Shown here piece after piece: positions 35,459 to 44,382 of a stretch of 64,000 nt of DNA. The translations under genes were made by a program, and so were the position numbers. The notes beneath the pieces were generated by a model, which was given only the letters and a program-made list of their open reading frames with translations, did no database searches and had not been told where the DNA came from. This stretch comes from WQXF01 sp031552825. GTDB lineage: Bacteria > Bacillota > Clostridia > Christensenellales > Aristaeellaceae. How positions within the stretch are numbered: the first letter of the stretch is position 1; each line of letters starts with the position of its first letter. The stretch lies in NCBI GenBank assembly GCA_031552825.1, contig JAVBMD010000023.1, positions 37,232 through 101,231 of the forward strand, in the 5' to 3' direction.

Positions 35459-36788
35459 GCCCCAGCCCGAGCGGCCGGGTTTCGGCGCGATGATCCGCAC
35501 GATGCTGGAGAAGATCTGGGCGTCGCTGACGCGCAACGTGCTGCTCAAGCTATTGGCGCTGTTTTTGGCGGTGCTGCTGTGGAGCGTGCTCATCGCTTCC
35601 GACGGCACGCTGACGCGCGAGAAGGTGTTCGCCAACGCCGAAGTTTCCGTGACCGGGCAGGATGCGCTGCGCGCGCGCGGCCTCATCGTGCTGGAGGATG
35701 TGACCGACATTTTGCCCACGGTGCGCCTGCGCGCCGAAGTGATGCAGAGCGCCTATGACCGGGTGACCGCCGCCAACTTTGGCCCGCGCATTGATCTGTC
35801 CAAGATCCGCGAGCCTGGGGAGCAAACCTTGCAGGTCGGCATGACCTCGACCTCCTTCGGTTCGAAGGTGGAAGTGGAGCCTTCCTCGGTGACGGTGACG
35901 GTGGAGGAATACGCCATCAGCGGCCGCATCCCGGTGATGGTGGAAGTGGTGGGTACGCTGCGCCCCGGCCTGTGGATGGACACCCCGCGCGCCGATCCGA
36001 GCTTTGTATCGGTCAGCGGCCCCAAGTCCATCGTGCAGAAGGTGGCGCGGGTGGTGGTGCAGCTGGATCAAAGCAAATTGACCGAGGAACGCATCACCCA
36101 GCGCGGCGCGCTGCAGTATATGCCGCAGGACGTGGACGGCAACAAGCTGGATTCCGCGATGCTGCAGGTCAGCAGCAACGACGGCGTGCTGCTGGAGTCG
36201 ATCTTGGTGGACGTCTATTGTTACTTAATCAAGCGGGTGCCGGTGGAAAACACGGCGCTGCAGGAGGGCAATCCGGCGGAGGGCTATGAGGTAGCCTCGG
36301 TAACCGTCGTGCCGGAGAGCGTGGAGATCGCAGGCCCCGCCGCTGTGCTGGACGAGATTGAGCGGGTGCGGCTTGATTCCACGCTCAAGGTGGGCGGTCA
36401 TAGCCAGACCTTTAGCGAGACCCGGCGCGTCGTGCGCCCCAGCGGGGATATTCGGTACCTGAGCCCGGAAGAGGTTACCGTCACCGCTTGGATCGAGGAA
36501 AAAACCGGCGAGCGGGTGCTGCGGAACCTCCCGGTGGAGGTCGTGGGTCTGCCCGAGGGTCTCACCGCCAAGCTTTCCCGCGCCAAGGTGAGCGTGACCA
36601 TCGGCGGCGCGTATAACTGGCTGAAAACCCTAGCGGAGCAGGACGTGCATCTCTTCGTGGACGCGGGCGACCTGCCCGCGGGCGTGTACGAATTGGCTGT
36701 GCAGGCGCAGATCGACGGCGCGGAAAAGCCGGACTTTGTGCCCGAGGTGCCGACGCTGCGCGTCACCCTTTCGGAGACGACCAACTGA
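35439..36788 (+). CDS. cdaR: CdaA regulatory protein (YbbR-domain protein)
   Basis: 449 residues. One N-terminal transmembrane helix (about 30-52, LLKLLALFLAVLLWSVLIAS) is followed by three to four extracellular YbbR repeats of about 80-90 residues (for example VEVVGTLRPGLWMDTPRADPS and ASVTVVPESVEIAGPAAVLDEI). CdaR modulates CdaA activity across the membrane. ATG at 35439 is preferred over GTG at 35430 because GGAGG would be only one base from the GTG. Confidence 0.93.
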   Translation: MSQLENKPQPERPGFGAMIRTMLEKIWASLTRNVLLKLLALFLAVLLWSVLIASDGTLTREKVFANAEVSVTGQDALRARGLIVLEDVTDILPTVRLRAEVMQSAYDRVTAANFGPRIDLSKIREPGEQTLQVGMTSTSFGSKVEVEPSSVTVTVEEYAISGRIPVMVEVVGTLRPGLWMDTPRADPSFVSVSGPKSIVQKVARVVVQLDQSKLTEERITQRGALQYMPQDVDGNKLDSAMLQVSSNDGVLLESILVDVYCYLIKRVPVENTALQEGNPAEGYEVASVTVVPESVEIAGPAAVLDEIERVRLDSTLKVGGHSQTFSETRRVVRPSGDIRYLSPEEVTVTAWIEEKTGERVLRNLPVEVVGLPEGLTAKLSRAKVSVTIGGAYNWLKTLAEQDVHLFVDAGDLPAGVYELAVQAQIDGAEKPDFVPEVPTLRVTLSETTN

Positions 36789-36823
36789 TAACCGATGCTA
36801 TATCGGCGAGGGGAGGGAACGAA

Positions 36824-38179
36824 ATGGGCAGCTTTGCCAATATGCTGATGAACGTGCTGCTGGGTTGGATGCGCGGGCTGGCGGACGGCGTGTGGAAGCT
36901 CATCGAGTCGCCCGGCGCCGGTGGAGCGCTGGCTTGGTTCGGCAAAACTTGGTGGCTGATCGCGCTGGTGCTGATCGGCGGCGGGATTGTGATCGACTGG
37001 CTGGTGTGGATGATTCGATGGCAGCCCTATCATATTTGGGCTACCAAGCTGCGCCGGATGCGCGCCTTTTTCACGCGTGCTCCGCTGGAGACCGTGGAGG
37101 CCACCGGCGTGGCGGGGCAGGGAACCGCGCGCTATAGCTCGCCGCGCAGCGTGGAAGCCTACCGTCGGCAGGAGCCGCAGTGGGAAGAGGAAGAGGAAAC
37201 TTATCAGGAGCCTTTCGAAGAAACATACGAGGAGCCTTATCAAGAACCCTACCAAGCACCTTATCAAGAACCCTATCAGGCGCCTCATCAAGAATCGTAT
37301 CAGGAACCCTATCAGGCGCAATATTCCCAAGCCTACGAGCCAGAGCCGGCCTACGCCGGGGAAGAGGCGTATGAGGCGCATGACGAGGCGTATGAGGCTT
37401 ACGACGAGGCGTATGACGAGGAGGAGCCGGAATTCGACGGCGATCCCCATGCCGCGTACCGCCGCCCGGCGGATTTTGAGCCGCAGAGCATACCCGACGC
37501 CCAGCTGGGCAATTACCCCGGCAGGCGCTATGATCCCGATCTGTTGCCGCGCTTTCCGAGGCAAACCACCGCGCCGGATCCGCTGGCGGCTTATGATGCC
37601 TATGATCCGGCCGAGGTTGCCGAGTATGAGCGGGTACAGGACGGGCTGCCGCCCATCGACGATCCCCGCAAAACCGGCCAAGAGTCGGTATGGACCGATC
37701 AGCCGCGGCGGACGCGTCGGCGCTCCGCGCGCGAGGAGTTCGTGCCGGAACCGGAGCTGATGCCAGAACCGGAACCGGCGCCTGCCGCCGCGCGCCGCCG
37801 CCGCAATCGCGCGCCGCAGCCGGAGTACGCGCCCGAACCCATAGAGGCCAAGGAGCCGGGCTGGAATGCCGATTGGTATGAGGATTGGGACGAGGAACCG
37901 GCGGACGGCGAGGCTGCCGATCCGGTGCCGGAGCCGCCTCGCGAGGCGCAGCCGCCCAAGCTTTCTTTGGTCGAGCGGGTGCGCCAGCTCGGCGAGCCGT
38001 CCGCCGAACCCAAGAAGCGCGGCAAGCTCGCGCAGATGTTGGATCCGCAAATGGAACCCATCAAGGGACTGCCGCCCCGTGTGGATAGCCAGCAGGCGTT
38101 CCGCGCGCCCACCCTGCCGCAGCAGCTGCCCCCGCGCAGGCCGGAATACGATGCCGGTCAGTGGGACGACGATACCTGA
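36824..38179 (+). CDS. Membrane protein with long acidic, Gln/Tyr/Pro-repeat cytosolic region
   Basis: 451 residues. A short N-terminus and one clear transmembrane helix (about 46-66, WWLIALVLIGGGIVIDWLVWMI) are followed by a low-complexity region of about 380 residues. Near residues 125-165 is a run of YQEP/YQAP units, then EAYEAYDEAY repeats, then scattered Arg-rich patches. The C-terminus (SLVERVRQLGEPS, KLAQMLDP) may form short helices. No family is recognised. Its place directly after cdaR suggests a role linked to c-di-AMP or the envelope. ATG at 36824 behind GGGGAGGGAACGAA. Confidence 0.75.
   Translation: MGSFANMLMNVLLGWMRGLADGVWKLIESPGAGGALAWFGKTWWLIALVLIGGGIVIDWLVWMIRWQPYHIWATKLRRMRAFFTRAPLETVEATGVAGQGTARYSSPRSVEAYRRQEPQWEEEEETYQEPFEETYEEPYQEPYQAPYQEPYQAPHQESYQEPYQAQYSQAYEPEPAYAGEEAYEAHDEAYEAYDEAYDEEEPEFDGDPHAAYRRPADFEPQSIPDAQLGNYPGRRYDPDLLPRFPRQTTAPDPLAAYDAYDPAEVAEYERVQDGLPPIDDPRKTGQESVWTDQPRRTRRRSAREEFVPEPELMPEPEPAPAAARRRRNRAPQPEYAPEPIEAKEPGWNADWYEDWDEEPADGEAADPVPEPPREAQPPKLSLVERVRQLGEPSAEPKKRGKLAQMLDPQMEPIKGLPPRVDSQQAFRAPTLPQQLPPRRPEYDAGQWDDDT
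37201..37322 (+). repeat. In-gene tandem repeat coding for YQEP/YQAP units
   Basis: About nine units of 12 bases (CCTTATCAAGAA-like) inside the cdaR-linked membrane protein. Units differ mostly at third positions, so the peptide pattern is better kept than the DNA. Confidence 0.75.
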
Positions 38180-38238
38180 TCGCCTTCCGCGAACGGTACG
38201 AAAGAGTGAGGGATTGACCTATCAGTTCTTGGCCGCTT

Positions 38239-39567
38239 ATGAATGAACCGTGGTTTGCGCAATGGCTGGTTTCGGCCAGAGATTGGTGGCCGCAGTGCCT
38301 AGCCGTGGTGATCTGTATCCCCATGGCTGCGGCGCTTGTCGGCCTTTTTCTGCGGCTGTGGCGCATGTTGCGCGCGCAGCCCGGCGGCTATGCGCCGTCC
38401 GCGCTCTCTGCGGACGAAGCCGCGCCTGCGGCGTGGCGCACGCTGGCTTGGGTAGCCGCCGCCGCGCTGGGCGCACGGCTGCTGCTGTACCTGTGGGCGT
38501 GGTGCGTCACCTGCTTGTCCGCCCACCGGTGGGTGCTGCCGTGGGACAACTTCGCGCAGATATGGGTGCAGTGGGACGCGCCGCACTATCTTAAACTGGC
38601 CGAGCAATGGTACAGCGCGCCCGGCGCGCTCGGCGAAAACGATCATCTGATGCTGGTGTTTTTCCCGCTGTTTCCGCTGCTGCTGCGCGGGCTGCGCTAC
38701 GTGTTCGGCGACACGCTGCTGGCGGCAGTGCTGCTCAATACCGCCTGCACCATGGGCAGCGCCTGCCTGCTGTACCGCCTCACCGCGCGGTATTACGGCG
38801 CGCGCCGCGCGCGGTGGGCGGTGGCCTATCTGCTGCTCAATCCGCTTTCGTTGTTTCTCGGCGCGCCTTACGGCGAGGCGATCTTTTTGCTGCTGACGCT
38901 GGCTGCCATCGACGCGGCCAATCGCCGCCGTTACCTGTGGGCGGGGGTTTGGGGCGCGCTATCGGCGTATACGCGCGTGCTGGGATTGGTGGTGCTGGGC
39001 GTAATTCTGCTGGAGGGCGCGCAGCATTGGCTGGAGCGGCGCGCGGAGGGAAAACCGCGCGCGCGGCTGGCGGCATGGGTGCTGCTGTGCGCGGCGGTGG
39101 TAGGGCTGGGCTTTGCCGCCTACCTGTGGCTTAACACGCAGGTCAGTGATTCCCCCTTTACCTTCCTCGAATACCAGAGCGCAATCTGGTCGCAGCGGTT
39201 CGGCAACCTGTGGAATACCGCATGCACCACCGGCGAGTATATGCTGCGCAACTATGGCGAGGAATCCTTCCTCGGTACATGGGCGCCGCAGGCCGTGGCG
39301 ATGCTGGCGGTCGGATCGCTGATCGCGGTGCGCCAGCGCCGCTTGCCATTGCCGTGGGCGGCCTACGCTTGGGCATATACCTACATCGCGCTCACGCCCA
39401 CTTGGCTGCTCAGCGGCCCACGTTATCTGATGACGCTGGCGGTGCTGCCGATGCTGCAGATCACCCTCACCGAGCGGCGCTGGTTCCACGCGGCCTTCCT
39501 GTGCGTGCAGGGCGCGCTGCTGTTGTGGTATACGTACCTGTTCGCGGTGCTGCGCTGCGTGCTGTAA
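38239..39567 (+). CDS. PIG-V-like mannosyltransferase family membrane protein
   Basis: 442 residues with about ten transmembrane helices. The first luminal-type loop carries WVQWDAPHYLKLAEQWY, the acidic motif of the PIG-V/GT-C mannosyltransferases, followed by FFPLFPLLLRGL and NPLSLFLGAPYGEAIFLLLTL. It would transfer a sugar from a polyprenyl donor outside the membrane. Acceptor unknown. The ATG at 38239 has no clear ribosome site, unusual for this window. Last gene of the cdaA cluster, ending at a strong terminator. Confidence 0.82.
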   Translation: MNEPWFAQWLVSARDWWPQCLAVVICIPMAAALVGLFLRLWRMLRAQPGGYAPSALSADEAAPAAWRTLAWVAAAALGARLLLYLWAWCVTCLSAHRWVLPWDNFAQIWVQWDAPHYLKLAEQWYSAPGALGENDHLMLVFFPLFPLLLRGLRYVFGDTLLAAVLLNTACTMGSACLLYRLTARYYGARRARWAVAYLLLNPLSLFLGAPYGEAIFLLLTLAAIDAANRRRYLWAGVWGALSAYTRVLGLVVLGVILLEGAQHWLERRAEGKPRARLAAWVLLCAAVVGLGFAAYLWLNTQVSDSPFTFLEYQSAIWSQRFGNLWNTACTTGEYMLRNYGEESFLGTWAPQAVAMLAVGSLIAVRQRRLPLPWAAYAWAYTYIALTPTWLLSGPRYLMTLAVLPMLQITLTERRWFHAAFLCVQGALLLWYTYLFAVLRCVL

Positions 39568-39589
39568 CCCTGTTTCCCTCGCTTCGACC

Positions 39590-39625
39590 GCCTTCTCCGG
39601 CATTCGACCGGAGAGGGCTTTTTTT
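39590..39625 (+). terminator. Terminator after the mannosyltransferase gene
   Basis: 11-bp stem GCCTTCTCCGG/CCGGAGAGGGC followed by TTTTTTT. Confidence 0.9.
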
Positions 39626-39661
39626 GCGCCGCCCGCATACCTTGTGGGAGGAGGGGTGTGC

Positions 39662-40675
39662 ATGCGGCAGGGACGGGCGGGGTTGGCCATCGTCGGCGCG
39701 GTGATCGGCGCGGGGTTCGCTTCGGGGCGGGAGGTGATGCAATTCTTCACGCGTTTCGGCGCTTGGGGGGCGGTGGGCATCGCCGCGGCGGCGCTGAGCA
39801 TGGGCGCTATCGCGTGGCGGGTGATGCACATCGCCGCCGATTGCGAGGCCGACTGCTTTCTATCGCTATGCCGGGGTCTATTGGGACGCATCGGGGGCGT
39901 GTTCGGCGCGCTGCTCTACGGCGCGCTGCTGGCCGCTACCGGCGGCGCAATGCTCAGCGGGGCGGGGGAGCTGTATGCCATCGCCATCCCCATCCACAGC
40001 GCGTATGCGCTGGGCTTTTGCGCGACGCTGGCGCTGGGCTTCTTGGTGGCGGTGCGCGGCTTGAGCGGCGTGGCGGCGTGCAGCAGCGCCATGGTTCCGC
40101 TGTGCGTAACGCTCTACGGGTTGCTGATCCTCCAGCCCAGCTCCGCGCAGGGCGTGCAATTCGCGCCAGCGGCAGCGCCCAGCTGGCAGGCGCTGCCGCT
40201 GGCGCTCTCCTATGCGGCGCTGAATATGGCGCTGATCGCCGGGCTGCTCTGCGAGGCTGGCGCGGAACTGAACACGGCGCAGCGCAAGGGAGCCGCTGGC
40301 TTTGCCGTCATTTGTTTGGGCGCGCTGCTGCTGCTGGCGCATGCGGCGCTGCTGCCCAACGCGGCCGTGCTGCGCGACGCTCCGCTGCCGATGGTGGCTG
40401 CGGCGGCACGGTTGGGGTTGGTGGGCTTTTGGCTATGCGTGAGCATATTGGCGATCGCGATGCTGAGCACGCTGTCGGTCGCTGTGCGCGGGCTGTTTCT
40501 GCTGCTGCCAGCGCGATGGGGAAGGCCGCGCTGGACGGTTGCTGCCGCGCTGTGCGCGTTCCCCGGCATGGTGGGTTTCGAGCGCTTGATCGGCGCGGTT
40601 TATCCGGTGCTGGGTTGGGGCGCGGCGGCGCTGATCTTGGCGCTGTGCTGCAACCGCTCCGCGAGCAGGCGGTAG
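39662..40675 (+). CDS. YkvI-like membrane transporter (APC-superfamily fold)
   Basis: 337 residues, about ten transmembrane helices. The N-terminal AIVGAVIGAGFASGREVMQFF is the unwound first-helix motif of the YkvI family, related to amino-acid transporters. Substrate unknown. ATG at 39662 follows GGGAGGAGGGGTGTGC. An in-frame GTG-type start at 39644 is less likely. The next gene is alanine racemase, so alanine is a possible cargo, but this is a guess. Confidence 0.85.
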   Translation: MRQGRAGLAIVGAVIGAGFASGREVMQFFTRFGAWGAVGIAAAALSMGAIAWRVMHIAADCEADCFLSLCRGLLGRIGGVFGALLYGALLAATGGAMLSGAGELYAIAIPIHSAYALGFCATLALGFLVAVRGLSGVAACSSAMVPLCVTLYGLLILQPSSAQGVQFAPAAAPSWQALPLALSYAALNMALIAGLLCEAGAELNTAQRKGAAGFAVICLGALLLLAHAALLPNAAVLRDAPLPMVAAAARLGLVGFWLCVSILAIAMLSTLSVAVRGLFLLLPARWGRPRWTVAAALCAFPGMVGFERLIGAVYPVLGWGAAALILALCCNRSASRR

Positions 40676-40682
40676 CATGGGC

Positions 40683-40711
40683 TTTTCAAGCGCGGCGTCA
40701 TGGGGTATAAT
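40683..40711 (+). promoter_or_regulatory. Promoter for alr-fthC
   Basis: TTTTCA (40683-40688), a 17-bp spacer and TATAAT (40706-40711). It lies downstream of an in-frame ATG at 40700, which rules that ATG out as the alr start. Confidence 0.6.
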
Positions 40712-40762
40712 ACAGCCTGCGGAGATTTGCCCGAAAGCGCCTCCGCAGGACGGAGCGAGACG

Positions 40763-41884
40763 GTGTATCGTAGCAACTTTGTGGAGATTGAACCTGCCGC
40801 CATCGCGCATAACGTGCGGGCGCTGCGCGAGCGGCTCAATCCCGGCGCGGCGCTGATGGCGGTGGTTAAGGCAAACGGCTATGGCCATGGCGCGCTAACG
40901 GCGGCGCGCGCGGCGCTTTCAGGCGGCGCGCAGATGCTGGCGGTGGCCACCGTGGAGGAGGGCGAGGCGCTGCGGCTGGGCGGCGTTGCCGCGCCGGTGC
41001 TGGTGTTGGGCAACGCGGAGTCGGTCGGCGCGCAAGCGGCGGTTCGGCTTGGTTTGGCGCAGACCGTGTATGACCGGAGCGGCGTGGACGCGCTGCGCGA
41101 GGCGGCGCGGTCGCTAGGCTTTCCGGCGGCGGTACACCTGAAGGTAGATACCGGCATGGGCAGGCTGGGCGTGCGCGGCGAGGCCGAGGCGGTGCGATTG
41201 GCGCGGGAGATCGCCGGGATGCCGGAGCTGCGGGCGGAAGGCGTATTTACCCACTTCGCCTGTGCCGATGAGCCGGAACGGGACGACTATACGCGCATGC
41301 AGATGCGGCGCTTTGAGGCGGTGTTGGCCGCGCTGGAGCGCGAGGGGCTGCGCCCGGCGCTGCGCCATGCCGCCAACAGCGCGGCGACGCTGCGCTTTCC
41401 GATGACGCACTATGATTTGGTGCGCACCGGCATCGCGATGTACGACGCGCCGCCGGTGGGCAGCGATGCGGCGCTGCGCCCGGCGATGCGGTGGGTGACG
41501 CGCGCTTCGCTGGTTAAGGAAATTGAGGCGGGTGAGAGCGTCAGCTATGGCGCCGCATTTACCGCCGCGCGGCCGACGCGGGTGATGACGCTGCCGGTTG
41601 GCTATGCCGACGGGTACCGCCGCGCGCTGGCTGGACAAGCCTCCGTGCTGGTGCGCGGGCGGCGCGCGCCGATCATCGGGCGGGTATGTATGGATCAGTG
41701 CATGGCCGACGTTACCGATATTCCCAGCTGCGCGGCTGGCGACGAGGTGGTGCTGATGGGCGCGCAGGGCGATGCCGCGATTTCGGCGGAGGAGTTGGCT
41801 GGCTGGATGGGCACCATCGCTTACGAGGCGCTGCTCGCGCCCAGCGCGCGGGTGCCGCGCGTGGTACGGGAGGGCGGCGTATGA
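40763..41884 (+). CDS. alr: Alanine racemase
   Basis: PLP enzyme of 373 residues interconverting L- and D-alanine for peptidoglycan. The PLP lysine is in LMAVVKANGYGHGA (K36 here). HLKVDTGMGRLGVR, ANSAAT and the second catalytic tyrosine in SVSYGAAF are present, and the C-terminal domain has GRVCMDQCMADVTDIP. The GTG start at 40763 has GGAGCGAGAC upstream. It overlaps fthC by 4 bases. Confidence 0.96.
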   Translation: MYRSNFVEIEPAAIAHNVRALRERLNPGAALMAVVKANGYGHGALTAARAALSGGAQMLAVATVEEGEALRLGGVAAPVLVLGNAESVGAQAAVRLGLAQTVYDRSGVDALREAARSLGFPAAVHLKVDTGMGRLGVRGEAEAVRLAREIAGMPELRAEGVFTHFACADEPERDDYTRMQMRRFEAVLAALEREGLRPALRHAANSAATLRFPMTHYDLVRTGIAMYDAPPVGSDAALRPAMRWVTRASLVKEIEAGESVSYGAAFTAARPTRVMTLPVGYADGYRRALAGQASVLVRGRRAPIIGRVCMDQCMADVTDIPSCAAGDEVVLMGAQGDAAISAEELAGWMGTIAYEALLAPSARVPRVVREGGV

Positions 41885-42474
41885 AGGAAAAGCGCGCGTT
41901 GCGAGAACAGATGCGGGCGATATGCGCGGCGATTGCCCCGGAAGCCGCCGCCGAACAGGCGCGGGCGGTGACCGAGCGGGTGGTCGGCTGGCCGGTGTAC
42001 CGGCGGGCGCGCAGCGTGATGCTGTATGCCGCGCTGCCCGGTGAGCTGAACACCGCCGCGCTGATGGCGCATGTGTTGGCCTCGGGCAAGCGCCTGCTGT
42101 TGCCGCGCTGTGCCGCCGGGCGCAGGCTGGAGGCGGTGCCGGTGGCGGATCTGCGGGCGCTGTCGCCGGGTACCTTCGGCGTGCCGGAGGCGGCGGGCGT
42201 ACAGGCGGCGGATCCGGCGGGCATCGAGCTGGTGCTGGTGCCGGGGCGCGCCTTCGACGCGCGCGGCCATCGGCTGGGCTATGGCGCGGGCTACTATGAC
42301 GGTTTTTTGCCGGGCTTGACGGCGGTTACCGCCGGGCTGGCCTTTGTGGAGCAGATGGTGCCGACGGTGCCGGCGGAGGCGCACGATGTCGCGCTGTCCT
42401 ATCTGATTACGGCGCGAGGCATCCTGCCCGCGCGATGCGAAGGAGGCGGGCGAGATGAGCCGGAACACGCCTGA
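41881..42474 (+). CDS. fthC: 5-formyltetrahydrofolate cyclo-ligase
   Basis: 197 residues. Converts 5-formyl-THF to 5,10-methenyl-THF with ATP. The N-terminal KEKRALREQMRAI helix, ADPAGIELVLVPGRAFDARGHRLGYGAGYYDGFL (the ATP/folate signature, quoted in part) and VPAEAHDVALSYLITARG are typical. ATG at 41881 overlaps the alr stop. The 3' end overlaps the next gene by 20 bases. Its role connects to folC in the valS operon. Confidence 0.94.
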   Translation: MKEKRALREQMRAICAAIAPEAAAEQARAVTERVVGWPVYRRARSVMLYAALPGELNTAALMAHVLASGKRLLLPRCAAGRRLEAVPVADLRALSPGTFGVPEAAGVQAADPAGIELVLVPGRAFDARGHRLGYGAGYYDGFLPGLTAVTAGLAFVEQMVPTVPAEAHDVALSYLITARGILPARCEGGGRDEPEHA

Positions 42475-43237
42475 TACGGGAGACATTCGCTGGACGCGCG
42501 ACGTGCTGCGATCGGCGGGCAAAATCCTGGTGTACATCCTAGCGCTTGGCATGCTTTCGCTGATGCTGGCGCAGCTATTGATGACCAAGAACCACGCGCT
42601 GCGCATTCTGCTCAACGCGGTGGCCTTCGGCGGGGTGTGGGCGCTGCTGTTCCTCGAGGGCGGCGCGCAAGGGCAAAAGGCCGTCGCGCACGATAGGATG
42701 CTGGCGCAGCGCGTCGAGCAGGTGGCGGAGCCGGACAAGCGGGCGGGGCGCTATCGCCCGATGCGCGGCGCGCTGGCGGCGCTGCTGGCGGCGTTGCCGC
42801 TCTTTCTGGCCGCTTCCGCGCTGGCGGTATTGGCCAAACCGTACACCTATGCGTTGCAGGACTTGCCCTTGTGGCTGGCGGGCTATCGGGAACGCGCAGA
42901 CATCGGCGCGCCGCTGGCGTATTATGCGGTACACAGCGCGCCTGCCGCCGCCGATTATTTGCGCATCGGCGTGCGGTTGGTCATCATGCCTGCCGCCTAC
43001 ATCGCGGGGGGATTCGGCACCGCGGCCTCGCTGCTGCTGGATCGGCTGAGCCCGCTGCTGGTGCTGCTGCTGCCCTCGGCTTTTGCCCTCGGTTACCTGC
43101 GCGGCCCAGCGCTGGATCGCAAGATGCTGGCGAGGAACGAGCAGGCCAAGGCGGAGCATCAGAAAAAAATTGCGCGCAAGAAAAAGCGCGAGCGACAGCG
43201 CCAGTCGCAAGGCAAAGACCCGCGGCGGCTGATTTGA
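42455..43237 (+). CDS. Multi-pass membrane protein, unknown function
   Basis: 260 residues with about five transmembrane helices. A loop after the second helix is charged (HDRMLAQRVEQVAEPDKRAGRYRP). The C-terminal tail is very basic (KKIARKKKRERQRQSQGKDPRR). No family is recognised. ATG at 42455 follows GAAGGAGGCGGGCGAG and overlaps fthC, so it belongs to the alr-fthC operon. Confidence 0.75.
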   Translation: MSRNTPDTGDIRWTRDVLRSAGKILVYILALGMLSLMLAQLLMTKNHALRILLNAVAFGGVWALLFLEGGAQGQKAVAHDRMLAQRVEQVAEPDKRAGRYRPMRGALAALLAALPLFLAASALAVLAKPYTYALQDLPLWLAGYRERADIGAPLAYYAVHSAPAAADYLRIGVRLVIMPAAYIAGGFGTAASLLLDRLSPLLVLLLPSAFALGYLRGPALDRKMLARNEQAKAEHQKKIARKKKRERQRQSQGKDPRRLI

Positions 43238-43315
43238 TATTCCAAAAAGCTGAAAAGTTTGCTATATTATAGGGTATACTGAACCGACAAGCGAGCGAGA
43301 AGGGTAGGTGGAGCG

Positions 43316-43897
43316 GTGCGGATCATCGGCGGTACGGCGCGCGGGCGCACGCTTCTCGCGCCGCCGGGTCTTTCCACCCGCCCTACGCAGGACGCGGTGC
43401 GCGAATCGCTGTTCAACATCCTGCGCAACCAAGTGCCGGAGGCGCGCGTGCTGGATTTGTTCGCCGGATCCGGCGCGCTGGCGCTGGAGAGCCTCAGCCG
43501 GGGCGCGGCCAGCGCCGTGCTGGTGGACAACGCCCAGCAGGCGATGCGCACCATTCGCCGCAACGTGGAGCACGCCGGGTTTGCCGAACAGTGTACCTGC
43601 CTCGGCTGCGATTGGCAGGCGGCGCTAACCCGCCTGCGCGGGCAGGGGCAAAGGTTCGATTTGGTCTTTGTGGATCCGCCCTATGACAGGGTGGACGTGA
43701 GCGCCGTGTGCGCGGCGCTGACCGGGCTGCTGGAGGAAGATGCGTTAGTGGTGGTGGAGCACCGCACAGGCGCGCCGCCCATAGTGCAGCCGCCGCTGCA
43801 TGAAACCGACGCCCGCCGCTACGGCGATACCACCGTGACAATGATCCGCAAAGGAGGGGACGACGATGCGCACGGCGATCTTCCCGGGCAGCTTTGA
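43316..43897 (+). CDS. rsmD: 16S rRNA (guanine(966)-N2)-methyltransferase
   Basis: 193 residues. The N-terminal MRIIGGTARGRTLLAPPG, RPTQDAVRESLFNIL, motif I VLDLFAGSGALALESLSRGA and the catalytic FVDPPYD identify RsmD, which methylates G966 in 16S rRNA. GTG start at 43316 behind GGTGGAGC. It overlaps coaD by 32 bases. The rsmD-coaD pair is conserved in many bacteria. Confidence 0.95.
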   Translation: MRIIGGTARGRTLLAPPGLSTRPTQDAVRESLFNILRNQVPEARVLDLFAGSGALALESLSRGAASAVLVDNAQQAMRTIRRNVEHAGFAEQCTCLGCDWQAALTRLRGQGQRFDLVFVDPPYDRVDVSAVCAALTGLLEEDALVVVEHRTGAPPIVQPPLHETDARRYGDTTVTMIRKGGDDDAHGDLPGQL

Positions 43898-44354
43898 CCC
43901 GGTGACCAACGGCCATCTGGATGTGATCCGCCGCGCCGCGCCGCTGTTCGACGCGTTGGTGGTGGCGGTGTTGGTCAATGCCGACAAGCGCGGCAGTTTC
44001 CCGGTGCAACAGCGCGAGGAGATGCTTCGCCGCGTAACCGCCGATCTGCCCAACGTGCGGGTGGAAAATTTCTCCGGCCTGCTGGTGGCGTTTGCCGGGC
44101 GCTGCGGGGCGCAGGTGATCCTGCGCGGACTGCGCGGCGTTGAGGACTTTGGCTATGAAGGACAGATGGCGCAGCTCAATCGGGGCATGAGCCCGGGCGT
44201 GCAGACGTTGTTTATGCTCACCGCGCCGGAGTACGCGCACATCAGCTCCAGCCGCGTGCGCGAGATCGCCGTACTGGGCGGGGACATCGCGCCGCTGGTG
44301 CCGGTGGCTCTGCGGGCGGAAATCTCCGCGACGCTTCGCCCGCAAGGCCGATAA
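43866..44354 (+). CDS. coaD: Phosphopantetheine adenylyltransferase
   Basis: 162 residues. Catalyses the fourth step of coenzyme A synthesis, joining AMP to 4'-phosphopantetheine. FPGSFDPVTNGHLDVI contains the T/HxGH nucleotidyltransferase motif. ILRGLRGVEDFGYEGQMAQLNR and the ISSSRVREIA motif are diagnostic. ATG at 43866 follows AAAGGAGGGGACGACG. Confidence 0.97.
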   Translation: MRTAIFPGSFDPVTNGHLDVIRRAAPLFDALVVAVLVNADKRGSFPVQQREEMLRRVTADLPNVRVENFSGLLVAFAGRCGAQVILRGLRGVEDFGYEGQMAQLNRGMSPGVQTLFMLTAPEYAHISSSRVREIAVLGGDIAPLVPVALRAEISATLRPQGR

Positions 44355-44382
44355 ACCCGCCGATACAAAGGGAGGAAACCGA

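Noticed and set aside
36398..38050. 550-codon frame opposite cdaR and the repeat membrane protein
   Set aside because: Antisense translation of the YQEP repeats gives a Leu/Ile/Arg-rich pseudo-membrane pattern. No start site.
43238..43315. Promoter before rsmD
   Set aside because: AT-rich with several -10-like boxes (TATATT, TATACT), but none has a matching -35 at 16-18 bp, so no feature is called.
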